Notes: generated by a model not told the origin, from the sequence alone. Counted from the stretch's first letter, positions 16,629 to 24,567 are shown. The stretch: DNA of 64,000 bases from Allomuricauda sp. M10 (GCF_020782875.1 NZ_JAJGBN010000002.1:744001-808000); one strand, 5' to 3'. Numbers and translations: made by a program.

Positions 16629-18959
16629 ATGGCAAAGACCGGTCAAAAGCAACAACAAAGCTTCATTAAATTCATAAAATGGTTCTGGATTCTTTTCGGA
16701 GTTGGAGTACTTTCGGTAATCCTCGTTTTTCTACTGGCCTCTTGGGGTGCCTTCGGGGAGATGCCCACTTTTGAAAGGTTGGAAAACCCCGAGACCAATT
16801 TGGCTACTGAATTTATTTCATCCGATGGGGAAACTTTGGGGAAGCTTTATTTGGATGACAACCGAACCCCGATTGCCTATGAAAACCTGCCAAAAAATTT
16901 GGTGAACGCCTTGGTGGCCACCGAAGATGCCAGATATTATGATCACTCCGGTATTGATGCCATTGGTTTTGCACGTGCCTTGGCCTATTTGGGTAGAAAA
17001 GGAGGGGCAAGTACCATATCCCAACAGTTGGCAAGACAACTTTTTATTGGAGTTAGGGATAAGGAAAGTACCACCAATGCCTTGATACAAAAAGTTCAGG
17101 AATGGGTTATTGCCACTCGATTGGAACGTAATTATACCAAAGAGGAAATCATAGCCATGTACCTGAATATCTATGATTTCAATTATAATGCGGATGGAAT
17201 CCGTTCCGCGGCCAGGATTTATTTCGGCAAGGAACCTTTTGAATTGAGGACCGAAGAATCGGCCGTATTGGTCGGGATGCTGAAAAACTCATCCTATTAC
17301 AACCCTATGCGTAGAAGGCAATTGGTACTCGATCGAAGGAATACGGTTTTGGGACAGATGGCCAAGTACGATTTCATCACTGAAAAAGAAAAAGACTCTT
17401 TGCAGAAACTGGAAATGAAAATCAATTTCAATCCAGAATCGCACAGGGAAGGATTGGCCACCTATTTTAGGATGTACATGCAACGTTGGTTGAACGGATG
17501 GGTAGATAAAAATCCAAAGCCGGATGGCGAAAAATGGAACATTTACTTGGACGGGCTAAAGGTATACACCACCGTGGATTCCCGCATGCAACGAAATGCA
17601 GAAGAAGCCGTTCAGGAACACATGAAAAATTTGCAGGCCGAGTTTTTCAATCAAAATACGCCAAAACGTAACCCGACCGCTCCGTTTTTGGATATTTCAA
17701 AAGGGGCCATCGACACCATTTTAAGGAATTCCATGCATCGGTCAGAAAGATGGCGCCATCTGAAAAATGAAGGTTTGTCCGACAAGGAGATAGAAGCCAC
17801 CTTCCATCAAAAAGCCGAAATGACCGTTTTTGATTGGAACAGCGATTCCTATGAAAAGGACACCACCATGACGCCGTTGGATTCCATCCGATATTACAAA
17901 ACCTTTTTAAGGACGGCCATGATGTCCATGGAGCCCCAAACCGGGCATGTAAAAGCATGGGTAGGCGGAATTGATTACAAACATTTCCAATATGATAACG
18001 TAATTCAGGGTGCCAGACAAGCAGGTTCTACCTTCAAACCTTTTGTGTACGCTGCCGCCATTGACCAATTGCGTTATTCCCCCTGCTATACCCTTCCAGA
18101 CAACCAATATTGCATTGAACCGGGCAAACATGGAAATATTGATGCCTGGTGTCCTAAAAATTCAGATGGTAAATATTCCGGGGAAAACATGACCCTTAAG
18201 AGTGCACTGGCCAACTCCGTGAATACTGTTACCGCCCAATTGATTGATAGGGTAGGTCCAGGATCGGTAGTGTCCATAGCCAGGAATATGGGTGTCACTA
18301 AGGACATTCCAGAAGTGCCTTCCATTGCCTTGGGAACGTTGGATATTAACGTGTTTGAAATGGTAGGGGCATATGGCACATTTGCCAACCAAGGAGTATA
18401 TGTAAAACCTGTGATGGTAACCCGTATAGAGGACAAGAACGGTACCGTACTCTATGAATACACTCCTGAGACCAAAGATGTTTTGAGCAAAGATGTAGCC
18501 TATGCCATGGTCAATTTGATGGAAGGGGTTACCCAATATGGTTCTGGAGGAAGGTTGCGCCATACTTACGGTAAAAACCAAACCATGTATAAGGAAGTTA
18601 TGACCGGTTATCCGTATGAATTGAACAATCCCATAGCTGGAAAAACGGGTACGACCCAAAACCAAAGTGATGGATGGTTTATGGGAATGGTTCCCAATTT
18701 GGTTACCGGTGTTTGGGTCGGTGGGGAAGAAAGATCCATACATTTTGATCGACTTCTTTATGGACAAGGGGCTACCATGGCACTCCCCATTTGGGCCTTG
18801 TATATGAAAAAGAATTATGCCAACAAGGATTTGGATGTGTCCACAGATGCCTTTGAGGCTCCAGAAGATATGTCGATAAACATTGATTGTTCCAAGGAGG
18901 CACAACAAAACGATGACGATTTGGATACCGAAGATGATTTGGACGGTCTAGACTTTTAG
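16629..18959 (+). CDS. Class A penicillin-binding protein (PBP1A)
   Basis: 776 residues. A transmembrane anchor lies at about 17-40. The GT51 glycosyltransferase domain follows, with Glu99 in ATEDARYYDHSGID and GASTISQQLARQLF. The transpeptidase domain has the active-site serine at 467 (GSTFK), the SVN motif in ALANSVNT and KTG at 672 (GKTGTTQNQSDGWF). It polymerises and cross-links peptidoglycan at the periplasmic face. The C terminus is very acidic (EDDLDGLDF). It starts three bases after gldH and is followed by a strong terminator, so ricT-gldH-PBP1A ends here. Confidence 0.95.
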   Translation: MAKTGQKQQQSFIKFIKWFWILFGVGVLSVILVFLLASWGAFGEMPTFERLENPETNLATEFISSDGETLGKLYLDDNRTPIAYENLPKNLVNALVATEDARYYDHSGIDAIGFARALAYLGRKGGASTISQQLARQLFIGVRDKESTTNALIQKVQEWVIATRLERNYTKEEIIAMYLNIYDFNYNADGIRSAARIYFGKEPFELRTEESAVLVGMLKNSSYYNPMRRRQLVLDRRNTVLGQMAKYDFITEKEKDSLQKLEMKINFNPESHREGLATYFRMYMQRWLNGWVDKNPKPDGEKWNIYLDGLKVYTTVDSRMQRNAEEAVQEHMKNLQAEFFNQNTPKRNPTAPFLDISKGAIDTILRNSMHRSERWRHLKNEGLSDKEIEATFHQKAEMTVFDWNSDSYEKDTTMTPLDSIRYYKTFLRTAMMSMEPQTGHVKAWVGGIDYKHFQYDNVIQGARQAGSTFKPFVYAAAIDQLRYSPCYTLPDNQYCIEPGKHGNIDAWCPKNSDGKYSGENMTLKSALANSVNTVTAQLIDRVGPGSVVSIARNMGVTKDIPEVPSIALGTLDINVFEMVGAYGTFANQGVYVKPVMVTRIEDKNGTVLYEYTPETKDVLSKDVAYAMVNLMEGVTQYGSGGRLRHTYGKNQTMYKEVMTGYPYELNNPIAGKTGTTQNQSDGWFMGMVPNLVTGVWVGGEERSIHFDRLLYGQGATMALPIWALYMKKNYANKDLDVSTDAFEAPEDMSINIDCSKEAQQNDDDLDTEDDLDGLDF

Positions 18960-18982
18960 AACAAAACTTTTAAAGAATATTT

Positions 18983-19020
18983 AGCCCCAAGCAACGTACA
19001 ATTTGCTTGGGGCTTTTTTA
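18983..19020 (+). terminator. Intrinsic terminator after PBP1A
   Basis: AGCCCCAAGCAA (18983-18994) pairs perfectly with TTGCTTGGGGCT (19003-19014) over an eight-base loop and is followed by TTTTTT. It separates the cell-wall operon from scoA. Confidence 0.95.
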
Positions 19021-19059
19021 TTTAAATCGTAATTTCAGGCAATCAAAAATGAGAATTAG

Positions 19060-19761
19060 ATGATCAAGAAAACGGTAGCTAATGTAAAACAGGCTCTCCA
19101 TGGGGTACAAGATGGGATGACCTTTATGCTGGGTGGATTTGGACTTTGTGGCATCCCTGAAAATGCCATTGCCGAATTGGTTCGGTTGGGCGTCAAGGAT
19201 ATTACCTGTATTTCCAACAACGCAGGGGTGGATGATTTTGGTTTGGGTTTGCTGCTTCAAAATCATCAGATTAAAAAAATGATATCCTCCTATGTAGGTG
19301 AAAATGATGAGTTTGAACGCCAGATGCTCAGTGGCGAATTGGAAGTGGAGTTGACCCCACAAGGAACCCTCGCCGAAAAATGCCGTGCGGCCCAGGCTGG
19401 TTTTCCAGCATTTTATACCCCGGCGGGTTATGGCACCGAAGTGGCAGAAGGCAAGGAAACCCGAGAATTTGATGGTAAAATGTACGTTTTGGAACCTGCT
19501 TTTAAAGCAGATTTCTCTTTTGTGAAAGCGTGGAAAGGAGATGAGGCTGGTAACCTCATTTTTAAAGGAACCGCAAGGAACTTTAATCCCTGCATGTGCG
19601 GGGCCGCGACCATTACCGTGGCAGAAGTGGAAGAATTGCTTCCTGCTGGAAGTTTGGCCCCCAACGAAATCCATATCCCGGGCATATTTGTACAGCGTAT
19701 TTTCCAAGGAGAACAATATGAGAAGCGAATTGAACAAAGAACCGTCAGACCAATTAAATAA
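19060..19761 (+). CDS. scoA: 3-oxoacid CoA-transferase subunit A
   Basis: 233 residues. Signatures are [20 protein letters not shown] (the GG-F-G-CGIPE glycine loop), [17 protein letters not shown] and [19 protein letters not shown], followed by [20 protein letters not shown]. With subunit B it transfers CoA from succinyl-CoA to 3-oxoacids such as acetoacetate, feeding ketone and branched-chain breakdown. The partner gene scoB is normally adjacent, but here a four-helix-bundle gene lies between them and the spacer is 411 bases. Confidence 0.93.
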   Translation: MIKKTVANVKQALHGVQDGMTFMLGGFGLCGIPENAIAELVRLGVKDITCISNNAGVDDFGLGLLLQNHQIKKMISSYVGENDEFERQMLSGELEVELTPQGTLAEKCRAAQAGFPAFYTPAGYGTEVAEGKETREFDGKMYVLEPAFKADFSFVKAWKGDEAGNLIFKGTARNFNPCMCGAATITVAEVEELLPAGSLAPNEIHIPGIFVQRIFQGEQYEKRIEQRTVRPIK

Positions 19762-19775
19762 TTAACCAATCACTT

Positions 19776-20148
19776 AATTTGAAAATGAGAGATGACAAGC
19801 AAAATTTAATAGTTGGCAAGACTTTTGAATTTTCCCTCAATATCATCGAGTTTTCAGAAATCATTAGAGGTCATAATAAGTTCGAAATGGCCTCACAGAT
19901 TTTTAGAAGCGGAACTTCAATTGGTGCAAATATTAGGGAAGCCCAAAATGCGGAAAGTTTGGCCGATTTCATTCATAAATTTAAAATAGCTGCAAAAGAA
20001 GCTGATGAATTGGAATATTGGTTGGGGCTTTGTCGTGATTCCATTCATTATCCGTCTCCAAATGATGAGTTGATTGGGGAACTTAGGTCAATAATATTGA
20101 TCATTTCAAAAATTATTTCCTCTAGTAAGAGGGCTAAACTTTCAAATT
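19776..20148. repeat. Inverted repeat bounding the four-helix-bundle gene in sco
   Basis: AATTTGAAA at 19776-19784, immediately before the ATG, is exactly inverted as TTTCAAATT at 20140-20148, ending in the stop codon TGA. The two would pair and loop out the whole small gene from the scoA-scoB mRNA. Nine A/T-rich bases could match by chance, so the evidence is position rather than length. Confidence 0.45.
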
Positions 20149-20150
20149 GA
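19785..20150 (+). CDS. Four-helix-bundle protein (S23/IVS type), inserted between scoA and scoB
   Basis: 121 residues from ATG 19785 (MRDDKQNLIVGKTFEFSLNI); a TTG two codons earlier is also possible. Markers of the family are the RSGTSIGANIREAQNAESLA helix pair, the FIHKFKIAAKEADELEYWLG helix and a final helix with SIILIISKIISSSKR. The family was first found in intervening sequences of 23S rRNA genes; it is not a true ribosomal protein and its function is unknown. This copy belongs to the subfamily with SIGAN, different from the copy in the suf operon. It sits between two genes whose products form one enzyme, suggesting a mobile or passenger element. Confidence 0.88.
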   Translation: MRDDKQNLIVGKTFEFSLNIIEFSEIIRGHNKFEMASQIFRSGTSIGANIREAQNAESLADFIHKFKIAAKEADELEYWLGLCRDSIHYPSPNDELIGELRSIILIISKIISSSKRAKLSN

Positions 20151-20172
20151 ACAATCGAGAAATTTTCAAACT

Positions 20173-20826
20173 ATGTTAGATAAGAACGGAATAGCAAAGC
20201 GGATAGCAAAGGAAGTCAAGGACGGGTATTATGTGAACTTAGGGATCGGTATTCCAACGTTGGTGGCCAATTTTGTACGGGATGATATCAGTGTGGAATT
20301 TCAAAGTGAAAATGGGGTTTTGGGCATGGGACCCTTCCCGTTTGAAGGAGACGAAGACCCGGATATCATCAACGCAGGAAAGCAGACTATTACCACCTTA
20401 CCAGGGGCCTCATTTTTTGACTCTGCGACGAGTTTTGCGATGATTCGGGGCAAGCACGTTCACCTTACCATTTTGGGTGCCATGGAGGTTTCCGAAAATG
20501 GTGATATAGCCAATTGGAAGATTCCGGGTAAAATGGTAAAAGGGATGGGCGGCGCCATGGATTTGGTGGCTTCTGCGGAAAATATCATCGTGGCCATGAT
20601 GCATACCAATCGGGAGGGCGAATCTAAACTTTTGAAAAGATGTACCCTTCCACTTACTGGTGTCGGATGTGTGAAGAAAATTGTGACCAATCTGGCTGTT
20701 TTGGAGGTCACAGTTCATGGTTTCAAATTACTGGAAAGAGCTCCTGGAGTTTCAGTGGAGGAAATTGTAAAGGCAACAGAAGGAAAGTTGTTGGTTGAAG
20801 GAGAAATCCCCGAAATGATGATTTAG
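20173..20826 (+). CDS. scoB: 3-oxoacid CoA-transferase subunit B
   Basis: 217 residues. GYYVNLGIGIPTLVANF and the catalytic-glutamate motif SENGVLGMGPFP (Glu46) identify the beta subunit, where the Glu forms the CoA thioester intermediate. GADF-like PGASFFDSATSFAMIRG and HVHLTILGAMEVSENGDIAN follow. It completes the transferase with scoA, upstream of the four-helix-bundle gene. The start lies 22 bases after the inserted gene's stop, with GAGAAATTTTC between them and no strong ribosome binding site. Confidence 0.94.
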   Translation: MLDKNGIAKRIAKEVKDGYYVNLGIGIPTLVANFVRDDISVEFQSENGVLGMGPFPFEGDEDPDIINAGKQTITTLPGASFFDSATSFAMIRGKHVHLTILGAMEVSENGDIANWKIPGKMVKGMGGAMDLVASAENIIVAMMHTNREGESKLLKRCTLPLTGVGCVKKIVTNLAVLEVTVHGFKLLERAPGVSVEEIVKATEGKLLVEGEIPEMMI

Positions 20827-20901
20827 CAAATACCAACCGTTTTTTTACAACAAAAAGAAATCATTACACAACATAAGTTTTAATTTGCCGTTTATCGGAT
20901 T

Positions 20902-20909
20902 TACATTTG
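20902..20909 (+). promoter_or_regulatory. Candidate -7 box for the 34-residue gene
   Basis: TACATTTG fits TAnnTTTG, 49 bases before the small gene's ATG. A TTTG at 20884-20887 lies 14 bases upstream, somewhat closer than the usual 17-23 for a -33 box. Confidence 0.5.
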
Positions 20910-20957
20910 GTTATATCGATTAAATCACCCAAATTAATATCCTAAAACCAGACTACC

Positions 20958-21062
20958 ATGGCCCTCAAATCTAACAACACAATGGACGAAAGCGTTCAAG
21001 TTTACCGCAACGACTTTTTTACAGGATTTATGCTTTTGATCAAAAAGCTGTTCATGCTTTAG
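20958..21062 (+). CDS. Possible 34-residue peptide
   Basis: ATG 20958 to TAG 21060-21062 encodes MALKSNNTMDESVQVYRNDF then FTGFMLLIKKLFML. The polar N-terminal half and amphipathic, hydrophobic C-terminal half (LLIKKLFML) suggest a small membrane-associated peptide. It has its own -7 box upstream and an intrinsic terminator 30 bases downstream, making a complete monocistronic unit in an otherwise empty 323-base spacer (20827-21149). The alternative is a small RNA with a chance reading frame. I do not recognise a family. Confidence 0.5.
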   Translation: MALKSNNTMDESVQVYRNDFFTGFMLLIKKLFML

Positions 21063-21091
21063 ACTTTAAATCCTTCCCCCTGAAAAATTCG

Positions 21092-21122
21092 GAGCCAACA
21101 ACTTTGTTAGGCTCTTTTTTTT
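21092..21122 (+). terminator. Intrinsic terminator after the 34-residue gene
   Basis: GAGCC-AACA (from 21092) pairs with TGTT-A-GGCTC (to 21114) with one bulge, followed by a run of eight T. It lies 28 bases before the acetyltransferase gene. Confidence 0.85.
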
Positions 21123-21149
21123 GCGATATTTTTAAGCAAAAACCAGAGG

Positions 21150-21668
21150 ATGGCCCTTACCTTCCGTGAATGTACCCCTAACGATTTGGATACCTTGATT
21201 CGCATTTCAAGGGAAACATTTGCGGCGGCTTTTGAACAGGCCAACGATCCCAAGGATTTTAATGATTATCTGAAAAAGGCATTTCACCCAGATAAAATGG
21301 CCTCCGAACTCGATGATACCCATTCGTTTTTCTATTTTGTTTTTGAAGATGAGGTTTTGGTAGGATACTTCAAACTGAACCTGAACGATTCCCAAACGGA
21401 TATCAAAAATCCAGATGCCGTAGAAATTGAACGCATCTATGTACTGGAGTCCCATCAAGGAAAACAGATTGGCGCCTGGATGATCCATCAGATCATTGGC
21501 TTGGCAAAGGGAATGGGTAAAACCTTTATTTGGTTGGGCGTTTGGGAAGAGAATCCAAAAGCCATCAAATTTTACCAAAGACACGGTTTTGAAAAGTTTG
21601 ATGAACACCCTTACTACATCGGGTCCGACAAACAGACCGATTGGCTGCTCCGTTTAGACCTTCAATAA
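21150..21668 (+). CDS. GNAT family N-acetyltransferase
   Basis: 172 residues with a single GNAT fold. The acetyl-CoA-binding motif A is IERIYVLESHQGKQIGAWMI (Q-x-x-G-x-G/A type), followed by helix IIGLAKGMGKTFIWLGVWEE and the motif B NPKAIKFYQRHGFEKF. It resembles the group acting on small amines or protein N termini, but the substrate is unknown. The gene follows the terminator closely. Its last 15 bases overlap the end of a convergent minus-strand gene. Confidence 0.9.
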   Translation: MALTFRECTPNDLDTLIRISRETFAAAFEQANDPKDFNDYLKKAFHPDKMASELDDTHSFFYFVFEDEVLVGYFKLNLNDSQTDIKNPDAVEIERIYVLESHQGKQIGAWMIHQIIGLAKGMGKTFIWLGVWEENPKAIKFYQRHGFEKFDEHPYYIGSDKQTDWLLRLDLQ

Positions 21669-21998
21669 TTTCCCCAAAAACATATTGTCTCCTTCAGCAC
21701 GAAGCTTGTAAGCAATGGAATTTTCAAAAGCGGCATGTATGAGTAATGCAATGGCCTGGGAATTTAGCTTGGTAAGGCTGTTGGTGCGGTAGACCACATC
21801 CCGAATGGTGGAAAAGCTCACCTGACTCTGAATGGCAATGTTGGCAAAATCATCTTTGGAAACGTTTCTGCGGATAACTTCCGACAGGCGTTCACTGATC
21901 GGTTTGCCATAATCACATTCGTTAAAGATCATGTCACTTTTAATGACAAAGCCAAGGTCTTTGATGGAACCCATATAATTTCTGTTGAGAATGATCAA
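21654..21998 (-). CDS. Small helical, possibly DNA-binding protein
   Basis: 114 residues. The middle (about 34-90, RLSEVIRRNVSKDDFANIAI then QSQVSFSTIRDVVYRTNSLT) has the look of a lambda-repressor-like helix-turn-helix, with a following alpha-helix. The evidence is pattern-level only. A start at the ninth codon (MGSIKDLGF, 21974) is also possible. It is divergent from the XRE/S24 repressor gene, so the promoter and operators between them might control both. Unrecognised family. Confidence 0.55.
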   Translation of the reverse strand: MIILNRNYMGSIKDLGFVIKSDMIFNECDYGKPISERLSEVIRRNVSKDDFANIAIQSQVSFSTIRDVVYRTNSLTKLNSQAIALLIHAAFENSIAYKLRAEGDNMFLGKLLKV

Positions 21999-22005
21999 TA
22001 TCTTG

Positions 22006-22034
22006 TTGGGGTCAAATCCTATTTTCTATATTTG
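22006..22034 (+). promoter_or_regulatory. Promoter of the XRE/S24 repressor gene
   Basis: A -33 TTG at 22006-22008 and a -7 TATATTTG at 22027-22034 are 18 bases apart, matching the flavobacterial consensus TTG-N17-23-TAnnTTTG. Transcription should begin near 22040, leaving a leader of about 78 bases that holds two palindromic operators. Confidence 0.7.
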
Positions 22035-22036
22035 GC

Positions 22037-22053
22037 CTGTAACCCAATTACAG
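22037..22053. promoter_or_regulatory. Operator 1, CTGTAA-N5-TTACAG
   Basis: A perfect six-base inverted repeat around a five-base spacer, covering the expected transcription start. It shares the core GTAA-N5-TTAC with operator 2, whose centre is 51 bases further on. Confidence 0.6.
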
Positions 22054-22082
22054 AAAAGCAGAGAAATTGCTGCGGCTAGTGC

Positions 22083-22109
22083 ATATTGCGTAACAATATT
22101 ACACAATAT
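22083..22109. promoter_or_regulatory. Operator 2, 27-base palindrome before the XRE/S24 gene
   Basis: ATATTGCGTAA (22083-22093) and TTACACAATAT (22099-22109) are inverted complements at 10 of 11 positions around a five-base spacer. It ends nine bases before the repressor's ATG. The inner core GTAA-N5-TTAC is shared with operator 1. Confidence 0.75.
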
Positions 22110-22118
22110 AGAAATTAA

Positions 22119-22823
22119 ATGTATATAATTAAGCAATTACGGCGTAAAAAAAATATAAGCCAATCAGAATTGGGTAAAGAAATCGGTGTGAGCTTGCGCA
22201 CAATCCAACTCTACGAAAGGAAAGACGCCAATATTCCCATAAAGAACCTTACCAAGATAGCCGAGTACTTTGGACTTACCATTGCCGAGCTTTATATGCA
22301 TGAGGTGAACGATATGGGAGAGGCCTACACCAAAAAACAGCCTTTTACCAAACAGGGCAGCGTGTTCTATCCGTTGGATTATGGCAAATATTTGGTGATG
22401 GCACCCTTGGTTTTAATGGAATGGCAAAAGAGGTATGTGGAAAGCTTCAACAAGGAAGGCATGCAAAATCCATTTCAGGCAGGCTTTGTCATCGACTTTT
22501 TGGCCGATGAACCCCATCGGGTCTTTGAAGTTTCCGGTGATTCCATGAATGATGGTAGTGTGGACGCTATACCCAACAAGGCCTTTGTATTGGGACTTGA
22601 ACTCAAAAAGGAAAGTTTGAGCCGTGGCAATGAAACTTTTTGGAATCAACCCTACATTTTGGTTTGTGCGGATAGAATTATCTGTAAACAGCTTACAGGG
22701 TTTAACAAACAGTTCAGGACCATTCAGTGTCATAATTTGAATACCTCACCCGAATATCAAGATTTTGAGCTGTCATTGGATGATGTACTCCAAATCTTCA
22801 AAGTGGTCAAAAAGCAACTTTGA
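22119..22823 (+). CDS. XRE-family repressor with S24-like C-terminal domain
   Basis: 234 residues. The N-terminal helix-turn-helix (about 8-60) contains KNISQSELGKEIGVSLRTIQ and LTKIAEYFGLTIAELYMHEV. The C-terminal part (about 120-230) has VSGDSMNDGS, the serine box of LexA/UmuD-type S24 domains, and a later lysine in DRIICKQLTG. These proteins are cI-like; some self-cleave when RecA is active, but a clear Ala-Gly cleavage site was not seen. Two palindromes with a common core in its leader suggest autorepression. It converges with the Vsr-like gene, overlapping it by 17 bases. Confidence 0.87.
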   Translation: MYIIKQLRRKKNISQSELGKEIGVSLRTIQLYERKDANIPIKNLTKIAEYFGLTIAELYMHEVNDMGEAYTKKQPFTKQGSVFYPLDYGKYLVMAPLVLMEWQKRYVESFNKEGMQNPFQAGFVIDFLADEPHRVFEVSGDSMNDGSVDAIPNKAFVLGLELKKESLSRGNETFWNQPYILVCADRIICKQLTGFNKQFRTIQCHNLNTSPEYQDFELSLDDVLQIFKVVKKQL

Positions 22824-23286
22824 TTTCTTGCAAATGGGCGAGGACTTCCTCTAAACATTCATTAAGGTTCTTTTTCACTTCCGTTTCCCAAAACCGGAAC
22901 ACCTTATAACCCATTTCATCCAAAGCTTGGTTTACTTCTTCATCCCGTTGAATGTTCCTTTCAATTTTGGCGATCCAAAATTCACGGTTGGTCTTCACTT
23001 TGTCCTTTCGTTCTTCCCAATTGTATCCGTGCCAGAACTCCCCATCGATGAAGATGACCGTTTTATACTTTTTTAGGGCAATATCGGGCTTCCCAATGAG
23101 TTTTTTGTAGTTGATGCGATAACGATAGCCTGCTTCCCACAACGCTTTTCTAAAGGCCAATTCTGGCTTGGTGTTCTTGCCGCGGATCTTGCCCATGATC
23201 TTGGAACGCTCTGGGGTGGTGTAAAACCCCTCTTCCTCATTGAAACGAGGTACTTTAATGCGTTCCTGTGGATATTTTTTGGGCAT
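22807..23286 (-). CDS. Vsr-like very short patch repair endonuclease
   Basis: 159 residues. The family signature RSKIMGKIRGKNTKPELAFR is followed by GYRYRINYKKLIGKPDIALK (Asp68), then KTVIFIDGEFWHGYNW and the final RFWETEV. Vsr nicks T:G mismatches next to the methylated cytosine of a partner methyltransferase. Positions that bind structural zinc in E. coli Vsr (Cys66, His71, Cys73) read Glu83, Tyr88 and Trp90 here, so this is the zinc-less variant. No cytosine methyltransferase gene lies in the window. It is placed back to back with the XRE/S24 repressor, hinting at a small repair or restriction island. Confidence 0.85.
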   Translation of the reverse strand: MPKKYPQERIKVPRFNEEEGFYTTPERSKIMGKIRGKNTKPELAFRKALWEAGYRYRINYKKLIGKPDIALKKYKTVIFIDGEFWHGYNWEERKDKVKTNREFWIAKIERNIQRDEEVNQALDEMGYKVFRFWETEVKKNLNECLEEVLAHLQEIKVAF

Positions 23287-23334
23287 AGGACAATTTACAA
23301 AGGTTTCAGCGAAAATATGGCCTAGCTATGGAAT

Positions 23335-23496
23335 GTCATTCTGAGCATGGCGAAGAATCCTTAATGTGTAATCAGGTTTGACACGAATTGCACCAATTCT
23401 TCAAATATTTGATTTCAACACAATTTACAGGTTTTCATGTTTTAGGTTTTGCATTTGATTAAAAGAAAGAATTCTTCACGTTGTTCAGAATGACAC
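23335..23496. repeat. GTCATTC...AGAATGAC repeat after vsr, long loop
   Basis: The left arm begins GTCATTCTGAGCATGGCGAA (23335) and the right arm ends ATTCTTCACGTTGTTCAGAA then TGAC (to about 23494). The loop between arms is about 110 bases and A/T-rich. Family ends match the 6-kb array. Confidence 0.8.
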
Positions 23497-23523
23497 AGAA
23501 CCTAATAGGATTAAGTGGAGATT

Positions 23524-23737
23524 GTCATTCTGAGTGAGCTCAGCGAACGAAGAATCTCTACGGAATCACATTTCAGCCTGTTAAGTTGTGTATGAGGTTG
23601 ATTACAAAAGCTGCTTGTTGTAGTTGAGATTGACAACCAAGTGTCATTCTGAGCGAGCGTAGCGAACGAAGAATCTCCATCATAGCCTTAATGACTTAGT
23701 CTTTAAGGTCCCTTCGACTACGCTCAGGGACCGAGAT
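23524..23737. repeat. Two further GTCATTCTGAG repeat arms
   Basis: Left arms at 23524 (GTCATTCTGAGTGAGCTCAG) and 23643 (GTCATTCTGAGCGAGCGTAG), each followed by CGAACGAAGAATCTC, then a separate inverted unit GGTCCCTTCGACTACGCTC with AGGGACC at 23707-23731. With the previous element they fill most of the 528-base spacer between the Vsr-like gene and sdhB, where no gene was recognised. Confidence 0.8.
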
Positions 23738-23761
23738 CAAAATTCACATTTTAGAAAACAA

Positions 23762-23793
23762 AAAACCCAAACTCCATCCGGAATTTGGGTTTT
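23762..23793 (-). terminator. Intrinsic terminator of sdhCAB
   Basis: AAAACCCAAA and TTTGGGTTTT form a stem whose minus-strand reading ends in a T run. It lies 22 bases beyond the sdhB stop. The stem is symmetrical enough to work in both directions. Confidence 0.8.
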
Positions 23794-23814
23794 CTAATTT
23801 AATATGATAAAAGG

Positions 23815-24561
23815 TTATCCCTTCAACGAAGCGGAAAGGTATTCCCGGTTCATACGGGCAATGTTGGTCAATGAAATGCCTTTAGGGCATTCCACTTCGC
23901 AAGCTCCCGTGTTGGTACAGTTTCCAAAACCTTCGAGATCCATTTGGCGGACCATGTTTTGTACACGTTCTACAGCTTCGACCCTACCTTGTGGTAGCAA
24001 AGCAAATTGGGAAACTTTAGCTGAGGTGAACAACATGGCGCTGGCATTTTTACAAGCGGCCACACAGGCACCACAACCAATACAAGTAGCAGCATCCATC
24101 GCCTCATCTGCATCGTGTTTGTTGATCGGAATACAGTTGGCGTCAACCGTATTTCCAGAAGTATTCACGGAAATGTAACCTCCAGCTTGTTGGATCCTGT
24201 CAAAAGCACTACGGTCCACAATCAAATCCTTGATTACGGGGAACGCATTGGCACGGAACGGTTCGATCACAATGGTATCGCCATCGTTGAACTTGCGCAT
24301 GTGCAATTGGCAAGTGGTCACCAATCTATCCGGGCCATGGGGTTCGCCATTAATCTGCAAGGAACAGGTTCCGCAGATACCTTCCCTACAGTCGTGGTCA
24401 AATTCCACGGGCTCTTCTCCTTTGGAGACCAATTCCTCGTTAAGGATGTCCAACATTTCCAAGAAAGACATGTCCCCTTCAACACCGTCAAGGGTATAAT
24501 CAACTATTTTACCTGGTGAAGATGCGTCTTTTTGACGCCATATTTTTAGATATAATTTCAT
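23815..24561 (-). CDS. sdhB: Succinate dehydrogenase iron-sulfur subunit
   Basis: 248 residues from [20 protein letters not shown]; the longer open frame to 24618 reads through low-complexity repeat and is rejected. Cluster ligands are all visible: [2Fe-2S] [15 protein letters not shown], [4Fe-4S] [11 protein letters not shown] and [3Fe-4S] [14 protein letters not shown]. It passes electrons from SdhA's FAD to the quinone site in SdhC. It is the last gene of sdhC-sdhA-sdhB, separated from sdhA by 64 bases of short-repeat DNA. Confidence 0.97.
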   Translation of the reverse strand: MKLYLKIWRQKDASSPGKIVDYTLDGVEGDMSFLEMLDILNEELVSKGEEPVEFDHDCREGICGTCSLQINGEPHGPDRLVTTCQLHMRKFNDGDTIVIEPFRANAFPVIKDLIVDRSAFDRIQQAGGYISVNTSGNTVDANCIPINKHDADEAMDAATCIGCGACVAACKNASAMLFTSAKVSQFALLPQGRVEAVERVQNMVRQMDLEGFGNCTNTGACEVECPKGISLTNIARMNREYLSASLKG

Positions 24562-24567
24562 AGTTAT

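Noticed and set aside
18162-18908. 248-codon minus-strand frame within the PBP1A gene
   Set aside because: Antisense shadow of the transpeptidase domain.
19785-20150. Annotation as ribosomal protein S23
   Set aside because: The family name is historical; these four-helix proteins come from rRNA intervening sequences and are not ribosomal proteins.
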